A DNA stretch of 64,000 nucleotides from Straminergon stramineum (lineage: Eukaryota; Streptophyta; Bryopsida; Hypnales; Calliergonaceae), in NCBI GenBank assembly GCA_963920665.1, contig OY987265.1, positions 42,785,001-42,849,000 of the forward strand, given 5' to 3'. Shown here in pieces: positions 12,417 through 24,474 of this stretch. The translations under genes were made by a program, and so were the position numbers. A model generated the notes under the pieces. It had not been told where the DNA came from and made no database searches. It worked only from the letters and a program-made list of their open reading frames with translations. Numbering within the stretch: the stretch's first letter is position 1; each line of letters starts with the position of its first letter.

Positions 12417-13082
12417 GTCTTCTCTAAATCCAATGCTTCTGTCAACCCCAACCACCAAGCTCTGCAATCACATCTTCAGAGTGAATGCATGATCTGTTGA
12501 AATTCAATTGCAATTTTAGTTTCTTCAAAGAAGGGTGTCGAAATCCGAGTTTGTATATGAAGGAAGCAGGCTCCTCGTCTTTGGATAAAGCACAATGGGT
12601 GGCAGTGGATGCAATTGAACTTTCTGAACAGGTAGGTAACCGTAGATCCCCCAAAAGTAGATTTGGGTAGAATTGGTAGATCTGGGGACACCGGTCGTTT
12701 TCCCGGCTCTTCAGGTGACTCAAATTCTGACGACCTCGTTTACTATGGAAATTTGCAGTTGGGCTAACGTCCAAACAATTTGGCAATTCTGTGCAGTTTC
12801 TTTCCGTCAGCGTGCAGGTTCGTTGTCCATTGTTCTCCAGATTTGTGAATGTATGTTACTTTTCATTTGGTATTCGTCATGAGAGTTCAGTTCGGTGCAG
12901 CTTAACCCTTGAAGAGAAGATCGGTAGCATGCTGGATCCTCCAACAGAAGGGAACGTTGTAGGAGTGCAATCGATCTCTGAAACACATTCTCCGTAGTCA
13001 TGGATCGTCATGAATTTTGGATTCTGCTTCGATCGTTTGTAAATTGACTAGGGTTCATTGTGAGTGCTACTCAGCAGTGGCA
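12417..13082. promoter_or_regulatory. Shared upstream region of two divergent genes
   Basis: The 666 bp between the ATG of the plastid-protein gene (12416, minus) and the ATG of the histone deacetylase gene (13083, plus) must hold both 5' UTRs and both promoters. No convincing TATA box or other element could be singled out. The short frames inside are not supported. Confidence 0.5.
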
Positions 13083-16000
13083 ATGGCAGCGTCGGTAAGC
13101 TTACAAGAAGATCAAGAGAAGCAGAAGCAGCGCATTGAGGCCAGTAATCTCTACTTCGATGCTCCTCCCAGCGAGAAGGCAAGGGTTTCACTCCTACCCT
13201 ATTCGAATCTCAAGAGTTTTATGAATCCTCATCCGGGGCAGGTCTTCGAATGCTACTACTAATTTAATGATTCGGAATTTTTAACTGGGTGCAGGATCCG
13301 GTGGTGTATTCGAGTTCTTATAACATCTCGTTCCTGGGCATTGAAAAATTGTGAGATTCTACTTCAACCCCGCCGTTTACAAGAGTTTAGGAGTTGATAC
13401 TTTTGTAAGGATCTCTGTAAGTCATGGTTGAATGTTATGTTATTCATCCTGGTTCACATATCGAAGTCTCCGTGGATTTTCTTGAAGGCAAACTCAATTT
13501 TCATGAAGTGTTGGACAATATCTGAGTGGCTTGCTGGAATGGATTGCAGACATCCTTTTGATGCATCGAAGTGGGGTCGAATACAAAAATTCCTCACGGA
13601 CGAGGGATTGCTGAAACGAAAGCGCATCGTGGAGCCTCTTGAGGCTACTAGAGATGATCTTCTCGTGGTATTTTTGTATGGCCTTGTGATTTTCTATCCT
13701 TGTCAATACTATGTATTACAAAGATTGAAGAGTTTTGGCAGGCAAGCAGCACAAAACAGTCTTTTTTTTTCGCTTTTCTTCTGGTAAAAAGCCATAACTC
13801 CTTGATGTTGCAGAGCACGTATCCGCTTCTCGTATCTAAATGAGAGCTGAAACAAGGGTTTTAGGTTTTAGGGTTTAGGGTCCGCCGAAGAGAGTTTACG
13901 AAGTTAAGGAGCCTGAAGGCTGTGATGGGTTTCCTGTGCAGGTACACACTGAAAAATACATCGACAGCTTGAAGAGCAGTTTGGTAGTGGCACAGATTGC
14001 AGAGGTAAGCAGTTGTGGCTGGATTTGTTTCAACATTTGGTTAAGAAAACCTTAGTCGCAAGATTCCTCCACCTTCTTTGTGTTCTTATTCTGAGATGTA
14101 GGATGCCTAACTTCAAAGATCTCCCCAGTGCTGAGATTGGTTATTGACGATGAAATAGGTGCCGCCCTTAGCGCTCTTGCCTAACTTTTTAGTGCAGTGG
14201 AAGGTTCTTCAACCCTTTCGAAAACAGGTACAGTTCATTCCATTTGGTTACTTGCAACCCATCTGGTGTAGTGGAATATATGTACACTTGTGTCTTTTCC
14301 TGCAGTATTTGTGTTTAATGCTTTTGTGTTTGCAAGAGCCAGCTTATTTAGGTCAAATTTCCTGTAGTATTTGAGCTGGATATTTTCTTTCGTCTTCAAC
14401 ATAAAGACTCCTTGTGGTGTGAGCAGGTGGGCGGGACAGTACTAACTGCGAAACTAGCCAAGGAGAGGGGCTGGGCTATAAATATTGGAGGTGGATTTCA
14501 CCACTGTTGTGCCAATGAGGGAGGTGGTTTTTGTGCTTACGCGGACATCACTTTAGCCATCCAATTCGCATACGCACGCCTCGCTGTCACAAGGTACCAG
14601 GAATTTTCTCACTGCCCTTTTCAACCTAGAGAATCATTCGTCTAGCTTTCTGTCTCGCTCCATTTCATCCTTTGCGGCTTTGTCTATCATATATTAAGAT
14701 GGAAAGTTTTCTCATTCGCCCACTGCTACAGACCGAGTTATTCCAGAGCAGTTGGAGTCTTGCTTTGTAATTTTTTTTCCTGTTTATTGACGTTTGTTTG
14801 GGAAGGGTGCTACCAGAGTGATGATTATTGACCTAGATGCTCACCAAGGAAACGGCCATGCGCGGGACTTCGTGAATGATGGTAATTCTCTCTCCCTGTC
14901 TTTACAAAGCTCTAGTCTGTTGCATTTAATATTATGCATATCTTTGAAAGCGGATATATTTCTTTCTGCAGTCCGCGTGTTCTCACTACTGTTCTGATGC
15001 ACGTCTTTTGAAGCATGTCAATTTAATTCTTGTTTTCATTGCAAAACATTTGGGCACGTCTCCAGGCTAGAGCTATTATAGCAAATCTTGTAGTCCAGTG
15101 ACTACCTGAGGTTTCACGCATTAAGGAACCTGTGAAGGTAAGTACGGAAGTACTGAAAACTTGCAGGTGTGTAGAGTCAGCTCGACGTATGTCGACTTGG
15201 AGTAGTCGTGATTGGATCTTACTTATCACTATGGTCTATAACTGACTTATCGAAGTTGCCTATGATGGAAATGGGGAGTTCAGATAGAGTTTACATCGTT
15301 GATATGTACAATTCAGACATCTATCCGTGGGTAAGCTAGTTTATGTCTCTCTTTGAACTTATTGTACTGAAGGTTTTCTCCTTCCTAGGTGCACTGTAGG
15401 AATGTGTTTGTCCATGAGAAGATAAAGAAAAGAAGACGCATTTCTCTCGGTAAATTGAATTGTTAGGTATCATCAGCGTCTTTCAAAACATGTAAGGAAT
15501 TTGCAGAGAAACTAATGGTGTTGAACGCTTATACTTTATGACTGTTCTAAGATATATTTGCATACCCTCTTCTACCATTTTTGCTAGAAATTAGGATTCC
15601 ACCTATGTGATCATTTTTGTGCAGGATTTGGAAGCCAAGACACGGATAAATCAACGAGTTGAACTTAAGGTATTCACTTTTCCCTCTTTCCTCAAGGTTT
15701 GAATTCCATGACAACTGATTCTCTGATTTATCATGTACAGATTTACTTCGTATTGTATTTAAAAATGAATTTTGATAGCCTCAATGACTAGGGCCTCAAT
15801 GGCCATGTGTTTCTAGATTGCTCGTCAGATGTCGCTTTTGCACTTACGTGCGTCTGAGGACTAATTCGGTACGCTAATTGACGCTTGAGCAGAGCGGCAC
15901 AACAACGGATAAGTACCTTGCACTACTGAGGCAAGAATTGAAGGTGGGTGGTAAATCTTGATCCCCTTGTAAGGCGATTTTAATTAATACAGACATTAGT

Positions 16001-17529
16001 CTCAGGCGATTTCAATTAATCAGTGTTCCTTTCCCAAGCATTGCTGCTTGAGCATCTTTGACATAATGGCTGTTTGTTTAACTCTTAAGGGCCTGAATGC
16101 GAAATATAGAAATCCCACTTCGGAAGCTCCTCATAATCAATTATCCTTACTTCCAAAACATATTTTTACCGTGCATATTTTACTTGAAAAATTCAGAGTT
16201 GTAGACTAGTTTCTTCTGTCTTTAGCTTCCTCCCGTGAAGCTTCCTAAATGATTCATTTCAGTTCCTAGAGCAGCGGCTTTGGGCCATTTAGGCAATTGG
16301 GGTTAGTGCAATCTCAGTTTTATCAGTGTGAAAGTTATATCAAGTATTATTGATATCTGTGATTTAGAAATGATCCATATCAATGATGTTGACTGAATCA
16401 TTATGCGTGATTGTTATGGCTCTTGGGAATACAGGAAGCTGGAGCCAAATTCCAGCCAGAGTTGGTAGTTTACAATGCGGGAACTGACGTCCTTGATGGT
16501 GATCCCTTGGGCAGGCTTCTTGTAAGCTTCTCAGCACTTTGAACTCACTGAAGAAATTCCTGTCACTTAACCCTGAAGACTCTTAGTTTCCTATATTCAC
16601 TATGCACAGCCCTGGAGAGCTGTGGTTTTGCATGATGACATGTATACTACCTTGCTCGCAGATTATGAATCTTGACTTTTGGACTGATGGATGTTCAATT
16701 ACTTAAGAACTAAATGGAACTTAGGAACCAAATCTGCAATGGTTTCTTCTAATGCCAGTGTGGTTGTGTATGCTGTGAACTGGCTGTAATTGATTTAAAA
16801 GCTCTTTGCACCTAGCCACTTGGGGTATTGATCAAATCAATTTTTTTGTCGGCGACAGGTTTCGCCCGAGGGAGTGAAGCAACGAGACGAACTGGTCTTC
16901 CAGTTTGCAAAAGAACTGCATGCCCCAATCATTATGCTTACCTCGGGTACATCCTCATTACATCCTGCCTACCCATCTTCAAATTGCTGCCAGCGATCAT
17001 CAATCATGCTGAATGATATTACTTGTCCCTTCCTTCACTAATAATTGCAAATATGCTCAGCACTAAAAAATTTCCATTCATATCGTTGCAAAAATGGCAG
17101 CAAACAGAGTGATGGGCAGTGAGGCTTGAAGTCAGTGGTCATGGGGCCAGTCCTTCCAGGGTGAATGTTTTAGTAGGTGACCTAAAACTGACTGTTGAAT
17201 TGATGTTTAGGTATTTTACGTTCTCTTTATCGATATGTTCTCACTGTCAAAGATTCCGGGGTTGCAATTTTGGATCAGTGACAATTTTGACGAGGTGTCG
17301 AGGATCATTGAAGTTGGGGACATCAAATATTTGAAGGAAATAGTGGATACAATCCAAGTAATGAACCTCTGACAATTTCGCTCATGTTCAAGATTTCATG
17401 TTCTGAGAAGTCACATTGCCATGTCATGCAGGTGGGTACATGAAGTCAAGTGCCCGTGTTATTGCTGACTCCATCACAAACCTTGCCACCAAGAGCCTCA
17501 TTTCACTGCCCAGTGGTGCCAAGCAATAG
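13083..17529 (+). CDS. HDA2: Class IV (HDAC11-like) histone deacetylase, HDA2 type
   Basis: Zn-dependent deacetylase removing acetyl (in animal HDAC11, also long fatty-acyl) groups from lysines. Thirteen exons: 13083-13178, 13295-13350, 13550-13667, 13942-14004, 14159-14227, 14427-14593, 14817-14881, 15284-15330, 15625-15669, 15893-15943, 16435-16521, 16859-16946, 17432-17529. They sum to 1050 nt, 349 residues, close to the family length. The active site is complete: GGGFHHC with the His pair at 159-160, DLDAHQGNG with the Zn ligands Asp197 and His199, YNAGTD with Asp277, and TSGGYMKSS with the Tyr at 320. The start is the first ATG in frame with LYFDAP, the conserved N-terminal motif. Intron 1 appears to use a GC donor (AAG|GCAAGG). 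A GT donor six bases later is possible and would add two residues. Divergently arranged with the plastid-protein gene. The symbol denotes the orthologous class by motif and length, not a proven orthologue. Confidence 0.93.
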
Positions 17530-18429
17530 AAATAGATATAGATATACTGTGGTAAGAGTATCTAATTTTGACGCTCACCGGATAGCTACATAGAATAAGA
17601 GAGCTTGATTAAAATGAACTATGATCAGACATATAACAGCATTGTCTAGAGTGTCCATAATAGGTGCAGTGAACTTAGTGAGTATAAATTAAGTATTCCT
17701 TGCTGAGTGATATGATAGTTTCTCCGTGTTTAGTGTACGTATATATTTCTTTTTTCACGGCAGTTTGACACGCTATATCATGATGCAAACGGAAAGAGTC
17801 CAATTGACATCTAAGATAGGACGAGCTAGTCACTTACTGCCGTGATTTTGAGCAACTGAGGTCTGATTTCTGGGTCACAGGTAGGTAACTTGAGACTGAA
17901 CATAAATGGCATAGTATGCACAAATATTTGGTTTTATGTACAAAATTGATGTTCCACTGGAAGATTTTCTAAATCTGTGCCCTAATTTCAATGTCCTAGA
18001 TCTGTGCATTTTGCAACTATAGTCTATTATTTTCTAATTTTATTAGAGCAGACTTTCAAGTGGGCACTTGGTTTTGGGCCTGTCACTCTTGCAATTGGAT
18101 TTCACCAAAGATTTCGATCATTCCGCCCAGGGAAAAGCGCGGAATGGAAGTAGTAGCTTAAAACACTTATCAGTTTGAATAGAGCAACCTTTTTTCAGTC
18201 TCCACTTGTAAGCCAGAAAGTCAATCCATATCATACAGCTACGAAAGAACTCTGAAAATCCAGCAACCAGAAAACAGAGTAAGCTCAAGCATTTACGTGT
18301 ACTAATACCTGAAGAAATGTTTACAGTTAGGACTATTGCTCCTTAAACTTGCCCTTGGCTGCTCTGATGACTTGAGTCCACAGAACTACAAAACAAGGGC
18401 CAATACTCTGCAATCTAGCCTATATAAGG
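17530..18429. other. Downstream region between tail-to-tail genes
   Basis: Space between the deacetylase stop and the arginase stop. It probably contains the 3' UTRs of both genes. A CATT-flanked AT-rich stretch and no frames of note. Confidence 0.4.
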
Positions 18430-18668
18430 ACCTAAAAAGAACTATCGAACTTGGCAATTTCAGCACAGATTTTTCACAAATATAGCGGAAATCGTCATCT
18501 GAAGCAAATGCCATACTGTCTCCAATCTAGATCTACACAGAACTGCCAACCTTACCCGACAGCAATTGCAGCACAGATTTTTCCAGTCTTGCACACAAAT
18601 GCCATACTGTCTTCAATCTTGACCTAAAAAGAACTATCAACCTTCCAGTCTTGCACACAAACTCCGGA
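18430..18668. repeat. Imperfect tandem duplication in arginase 3' flank
   Basis: Blocks such as AGCACAGATTTTTC, AAATGCCATACTGTCT, CCTAAAAAGAACTATC and TTCCAGTCTTGCACACAAA occur twice at a spacing of roughly 70-190 bp. Partly overlapping duplications of a unit of that size are implied. It lies just beyond, or within, the 3' UTR of the arginase gene. Confidence 0.6.
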
Positions 18669-18782
18669 AGTCTCCTAAGAGATGGTCTTGGGTAGTATTT
18701 GATCTCTCCGCTAAGAAATTCAATCTAACGCTAACTCCCGAAAGGATTTTTATCAAAACAAAAGTATAGAGATGGTTCCCAC

Positions 18783-20429
18783 TCACTTGGACATTTTGGC
18801 ACAAAGTTCCCTCACAAGCTTGGCCGCCACCATCGCCGTCATCCCATCGACCGTATCCCTCTGCGGATTGAACTCCACTACATCACATCCCACAATATCC
18901 CCCTTGACGTTCTGCACAATATTCATAACATCCCTGAAAGACAATCCCCCAGGCTCAATATGCGAGACCCCAGGTGCGTAAGCCGGATCCAAGCAATCCA
19001 CATCAATAGAGATGTACACGCCTTTGACCCCTTCCCCGAGTTGCAACCGCTCCAAATACTCCCGATCCTCGTTAAAAGTTCGCATCTCGTGCTGCTCCAC
19101 ACCAAACTTCTTCGCTTGGTCGCGCTGCTCCTGCGTGATGGAGCGTAAACCCACTTGAATCAAGCGCCGCGCGTGGCCGCCCTCCATTATGCGAGCGAAC
19201 GGGGAGGCGTGGGAGTAGTGATTCCCTTCGAAAGCGTGGTAGATGTCTGGGTGGGCGTCGATGTGGAGAATGTCGACTGGGCCGTCGAGAAACTCAGAGA
19301 CGGCGCGGACAACTGGGAAGGAGATAGAGTGGTCGCCGCCAAGGACGAGAGGACGCAAGGGAGGCTCGTCCATCACGAGCTTGACGGAGTCGGTGACGGT
19401 GCGCATGAGAGTCTCGTCGCTCACGCCGCAACCACGCATCTCCTGGACGGGGACGTCGCCAACGTCGGTAAGGACGCGGATGTCCTTGAGCTGCTTGCCG
19501 GTTTCGGTGGTGGAGTTTGTGCTGCCGCACCAGATGGCCTCGCGAATTCGAGGGGGGGAAAAGGCAGGGCCCTGAAAAGATACACAGAGAAAAGTGAAGA
19601 GGTGGGGGATTTATGGGTTAGAAAGACGAATTTGATTGATCGTATCATCAAAAGTAGAAATCATATGAGGACAAATAGCTTAAAAAGCAGAGACGAACAT
19701 GCGTTGGTCAGAAAAGAAACGCAATTGTAGACAAGAAAGTCCCAAATGCGAAAGAACACGAGGCTCAGTTCGGGATTCTTAGTCCTGAAGGACTCATACA
19801 ATCTGCAATCAAACTCTGGCGAAGAGAAGTCTGGACCCTGAAAGGAGAGACAGTGAAAAAGCAAAGAGGTGGAGCATTCTTGGTTTTAGAATGACGAATT
19901 CGATTGATCATATCGGCCAAAACATAATTCCCATAGGGCCGAATTGCAAATCTCCAGAATCAGTGAAGAACGGTGCATGCGTTGGCCAGAATATGAATAC
20001 AATTGAACGAAAGAAAGTACCCAAATGGCTTATTCAAAACTGCTAATAGAATACGAGGCCCGCTTCGGGCTTCCTTTTTCTTAGGACTCATAAAATCTGC
20101 AATTAAACTTAAGCGATGCTACCCAATGTAGGAATGCGAGAATAGAGGCGAAGTACCTGGAGGAACGAGGAATTGTGACCCAAGGGAACTCCGAGCATAC
20201 AACTGGTAGCAATAGCGCCCCCGCGCTTGCGAACGTGGTCGGCCTTGAGGCGCGCAAGCTCCCTCACCAACGTCAGGGACGCTTCCACCACACGGTACTG
20301 CCCTTCCTCCTCTGTCAAAACCACCGATCTCGCATAGGATCTCACATGGGGATGCTGCAGCTGGTGAGATTGCAAACCACCCAAGCCCACTCTCGCCTGG
20401 CTCCACAAAGTCACCCCAGCCCTCCTCAT
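18783..20429 (-). CDS. ARGAH1: Arginase, mitochondrial type
   Basis: Mn-dependent hydrolysis of arginine to ornithine and urea, in plants mainly in mitochondria, feeding nitrogen recycling and polyamine/proline synthesis. Two exons: 20429-20157 and 19571-18783, joined in frame (91 + 262 codons plus stop, 353 residues; plant arginases are about 340). The ATG is the first in frame. The following Arg/Ser/Gln-rich, acid-poor N-terminus fits a mitochondrial presequence. Mn-site motifs are intact: GGDHS at about 169-173, DAHPD at about 196-200, SIDVDCLDPAYAPG from about 279. The catalytic exon is clearly more GC-rich than its surroundings, which produces a long antisense open frame that should be ignored. 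The single intron (20156-19572) is built of two tandem copies and contains a ghost copy of the beginning of exon 2 (see repeat entry). Plant arginases form a clade near agmatinases, so substrate is inferred from family membership. Confidence 0.95.
19572..20140 (-). repeat. Tandemly duplicated intron with exon ghost in arginase gene
   Basis: On the minus strand two diverged copies of about 270-290 bp follow each other (roughly 20140-19843 and 19842-19572). Shared landmarks on the plus strand are CAAAGAGGTGGAGCATT versus GAAGAGGTGGGGGATT, GACGAATTNGATTGATC, CATGCGTTGG, ACGAGGC and ATCTGCAATNAAACT. The first copy ends in a functional-looking acceptor, CTTTCAG, followed by GGTCCAGACTTCTCTTCGCC. 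That encodes GPDFSSP, a diverged copy of the true exon 2 start GPAFSPP. The ghost frame then runs into intronic sequence. Confidence 0.8.
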
Positions 20430-22585
20430 TTCCACGCCTTAATTATCCAATCCCCTACTTCACTCGCAAATCCACGCCAATTCAGGCAAACCCACCCCAA
20501 TTCTAAGAACTCCAATCATCCACAAATCCCAGGAAACTCAGCAAATACCTAAAAGGTCACTCCACAAGCACAAAAGCTTCGGCGAGCTCTTGCAAATGGC
20601 TCCCAATTTTTTCTTTGGCGCAACTTTCACGTTACATACCCCAACGCATGCAGAGTATTGCAGAGAAAATGTCAAAGAGAAAAAAAAGAACGAAAAGCAA
20701 TAGGTAATTGGAGTCAATTGGAGCCGCAATTCAGATAATTCTACCACCGAAGCAGACGAGCAACTATCTGCAATTCTGAACCAAGCTGACACGAATGAGA
20801 TTGTGAGCGAATTCGAGAAGCGGATTGGTTCACGAAGGAATGATGGTTTTGGCGGCTATGTTGTCATCTCGCTACATTCATGGAGAACTTATGGGATGAT
20901 TGTTAGCGTGGACGGATGGATGAAAAGCGATGAGGACAACTAACTGACCGAAGGCGTGGCACGGTGCCTTGGTGATGGTGCCACCCGCATTTTCCGCGTA
21001 TAGCATGCAAATTTTGTAAGCGAGAAAGATCCCAGACTTGCGGTTTAGGGTTGTCCTAGAAGACCTACTTGCCGCCACACCGAAATATGTCGCCATTGCG
21101 GAAGAAAGCAGGCGGAATGTCAGGTATTGGTGGTGGTGGTGGTGGCTCTTTTTTTTCTCCTATTCGATTTTTCTGCAATTTTTCACTGGAGCTTCAAAAA
21201 AATTTGTTCAGTATTTTTTAGGGCTGTGTGCCTTGGGATTCACAGAATAATTCTGGGAATGGAGTGGGAGGCGCGGAGACGCTTTGCTGATATAATGTTT
21301 TCCAGAAGCGTTGTGTTTTGCATATGTGAGGGCCGTAACGAGAGATTGGAAGGATTATCGTAAAAATCGCTGCAGTTTAGAGTGCAAAGTCCAAGATTCT
21401 GCGGCATCCGCAAATCTTTTGAATCACGCTTCGCTCGGGCATTGCTCGCCAATGTAGACTCAATTATTTTGGATTTCTTCGAACATCAAATCACTGACAA
21501 AAACTACGAGTGCACTGCCAAATTGCTTGTTTCACAGTTGAAATGATCAAAAAGATGCACTCTCTCCGTTAGAGCTAGATACACATTTCGAATTGTTAGT
21601 TGATCGGCACTAGTGCTTAACTGTTGTCGGAACTTTCAAGGTCTGCATCAAATAGTAATTGTGGATAAGCATGTCATCTTGAAGGCCTCAGTGCAAACCG
21701 TCGCGTTTAATTACTAAGAAATACGTTTGACTCACTTTTAGGGTTTCTGCATCGATATGTGAATCGACTTGGCAATGCAGAGGCTAGGCAGTCTGCCACT
21801 TCACGTATGCATGCCCTCCCTTGTTTGACAATTAGAGGACGGTATGTCGTCATCTCTTCAACTGTATAAGCTGGGTACACCCAAAACGGCCAGAAATTGG
21901 GCTGCGGGTTATTTGAAGGCGAAGTAGTAAATAGTGAAAACAAGAGAGCAAAGAGATGTGTAGAAAAGGAAGAACTGCTCAATCAATTTTTTGGCAAATA
22001 TGATACCATAGTAGGGGTACAAAGTTTTGAAAGCAAAGTGCTTGAAATAGCTCATAGGCATTCTTTAAAGTGAGTGGTCACATTCAAAAGCTCCCCCTCC
22101 CAATGTGTTAGAAGTAAAAGAATTGGAGTTGAAATCCTTTTCTTAATGTTCAAAAAAGTATGCAAGCTCATTAACCAACTAGAAACCAAAAGGCTTGTCA
22201 CATATGTAAAGCATGAGGTTATGTGAGCTTTGAAGCTTGGCACATGTGCCAAAAGTACCAATGTTTCTTTGAAGAACCACCCACAAGAATTCATGAAAAT
22301 TTTAAATGTCTTTAAACCATTTCAGGGCTTATTTTAGGTTGCAATTTAAGGCATATCGTGATTTTGAGGGTACCCACCGTATACTCTTATCTCAATCTAC
22401 ATGTTTTGCAATGGTGAATTTTGTTGTGCAACTGAAACTTTCAACACAAATTAGTAAAAGGAACGTGAAAACTGGCCTAAGTTGTTGATGCTGCTGAGTC
22501 CATGTCCAAGGACTTCATAAAACAAAGCGGGTTCTGATTTAGGAGCGGATGCACAGATGTTGCAGGAGGTTCGTGCTCACAGATC
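20430..22585. other. Intergenic spacer
   Basis: Upstream of arginase. Contains a (GGT)n microsatellite at 21126-21146. No gene recognised; the open frames here are short and unlike known proteins. Confidence 0.4.
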
Positions 22586-24474
22586 TCATAGTGAGCATGG
22601 ACGGAGACACAGTTGTACGTCGATGGGCACGACTCGGAAGATGTGGACGACAATGGCGAGAACGGGTAATTCACTATTCTCGAGCTCAAAGACACACATC
22701 CTCTTCCTCCACAAGATGATGCACTGAAAACTTGGCCCACAAGTTGCGATGCAATGTCATTTCGTTGCATCTTATTCTCGAATTCATGCTGTACATCTCA
22801 CAAGCATTTCGAGCACATTCGAGCAGTCGCCACTGGGTGGCTACTGTTGGACAGCTGGATTTTGCTACAAAAGAATCAGGTAGCACCTGCACAGTCCTAT
22901 TCTGTGAGGTTCATGTACACTCTTGACCTCTATAATCTGACTGCCTAGGGTCCCAAAAGAATAATTCAATTGACATTGTTTGATGTTCTTCTATCGTTGA
23001 CTGGAGCAGAATTGTCGAACGGATTTTCCAGAATGTCAGTTTAGAGAACGTCATATTGAATAGGTCTGAATGGACTCCGACGCACTAGGAACTTCGCACA
23101 TGGCTAAGATGGGGAATTAATGCGCCCCAGCTGAAACTCTCGACAAACTTGCGTCTCCGACATCACAGAAACGAAATGGGGCGCTGTAAGAGACATGGCA
23201 TACGCCATAGCCGCGTCCTCTGCTGTCTGCTGTTCAAGAGTCGTGGTGACCCTCCTTCGAGACAGTACTTGATGGAAGAGGCTGATGGATCAAACGGCGG
23301 ATTTGTAATGTGTACCAAAACCGTTGGCCCTGGAGAGGATTGTTGGGCATCGCCGGTACTAGCTCCACGTCAATTTGGTTCTAAAGTTCCTTCGTTGGCG
23401 TTGTTGTGTTCCCTGTTTTGGTCACAGGACTTTCGCCAGATTCCAAGCTCTCTCCCACATTGTGCAGATTCGGTTGTGCTATCGGGTGGTCGGTTGCAGG
23501 AGATGGACTACTGCCTGAATCAAGCAACCGCTTCCGTGTCTTGGGATGCTCGTCGACTGGGTTGTTGCTTCTGCTAGTCACTAGTTGGCTATGCGATTAG
23601 CACCTCGGCTCGTCGGAAGATTTCTCGTTGTTGTCTTCACCTACAAATAATGTGAATTGGAAGTGCGATTTTCGCACGAGGACGAAGACGCGGATGTCTT
23701 CAGGTTTGATGATATTGACTTTCGTCACTCCAGCCCATCCTTGGGTCCATGTTGGGCATCGTCTAGGATTAGAACCGGGCAAGGAAACCTTCCACGTTCT
23801 TTCCATCTTCGTTCTCCAGCGTGACCACCCTCCCGAGCATTTTGAAGTGTTCCCGCAAGAAGGAATTAGTAAGTACAGCAGCTCAAGCCCCAAATTCAAC
23901 AATGAATCAGGTCATTCTTCAAATTCAAGAGTTTTACAAAAGTTCAGGTAAACCCACTGAACGATCCTCCAACAACCAAGTTTCTGATGCCAAATAATGC
24001 GCAGCTGAGATCCAGGTGTCTGACTATCTGAATGGATGCTCCCTCCGTCCGAAATTAAGTGTTTGCAGTGGTGTTTGAAATGTTCGACTTCAATTTCATA
24101 GATCATAATTTTAAGAACTATCATTCAGATGCGGTACAAACAATATATCACCAGAATCAATGAAGAACTGATTGCAGCTGTTTGTCAAAACATAAAGTAA
24201 ATTTGGGGAAAAGAAAGTCCTTATGCGATTTACTCGAAGCAACTGAAACATCAGGAGGCCCAGTTTGGTTTCCAGACGGAGTATGCTCAAGAGTTTGATT
24301 TTAATTGTGTATCTAGAAAGTGCAGTTTCGTGACGAGAGTCCGGGCCGGCCATGAGTAGCATTGGGATGGATGACTTTGACGAAGTGCGGTTTGATTAGG
24401 CTGTTCGCCTTCGCCCATTGCAGCACTTTGGGATCCACTTTGGTTGGATCAGTGGTGATGCCATTTGTATCCAT
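22586..24474 (-). pseudogene. Broken B3-domain (REM/VRN1-like) gene
   Basis: Minus-strand pieces in order match a two-B3-domain plant DNA-binding protein. Exon-like start at 24474 reads MDTNGITTDPTKVDPK, then KPHFVKVIHPNATHG, the first strand of B3. Near 23900-23830, SFLREHFKMLGRVVTLENE is followed after a one-base frame slip by TWKVSLPG and GWAGVTKVNIIKPEDIRVFV (near 23720). An in-frame TAA stops the linker at 23597. The linker continues in the same frame with a Ser/Pro-rich stretch. A second B3 opens near 23165 with APHFVSVMSETQVCREFQLG and closes near 22690 with HHLVEEEDVC, then a two-base slip, then VFELENSELPVL and HIFRV. With at least two frameshifts and a stop it is probably a pseudogene; sequencing errors or extra introns could soften that. 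Confidence 0.6.
24039..24062 (+). mobile_element. Solo Stowaway-like MITE terminus
   Basis: CTCCCTCCGTCC followed by GAAATTAAGTGT is almost the textbook Stowaway (Tc1/mariner MITE) end. No matching inverted end and no TA duplication are visible nearby, so this is a fragment or a chance match. Confidence 0.35.

Noticed and set aside
15390..15460. Possible extra deacetylase exon (GTGCACTGTAGG...)
   Set aside because: It contains an in-frame stop, and the family alignment runs directly from the exon ending at 15330 to the one starting at 15625.
19155..19730. Long plus-strand frame of 191 codons
   Set aside because: It is antisense to the arginase catalytic exon, whose GC-rich codons suppress stops on the opposite strand; the arginase motifs lie on the minus strand.
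23149..23577. 142-codon plus-strand frame
   Set aside because: It lies opposite the B3 pseudogene, whose minus-strand blocks have recognisable homology; no domain on the plus strand.
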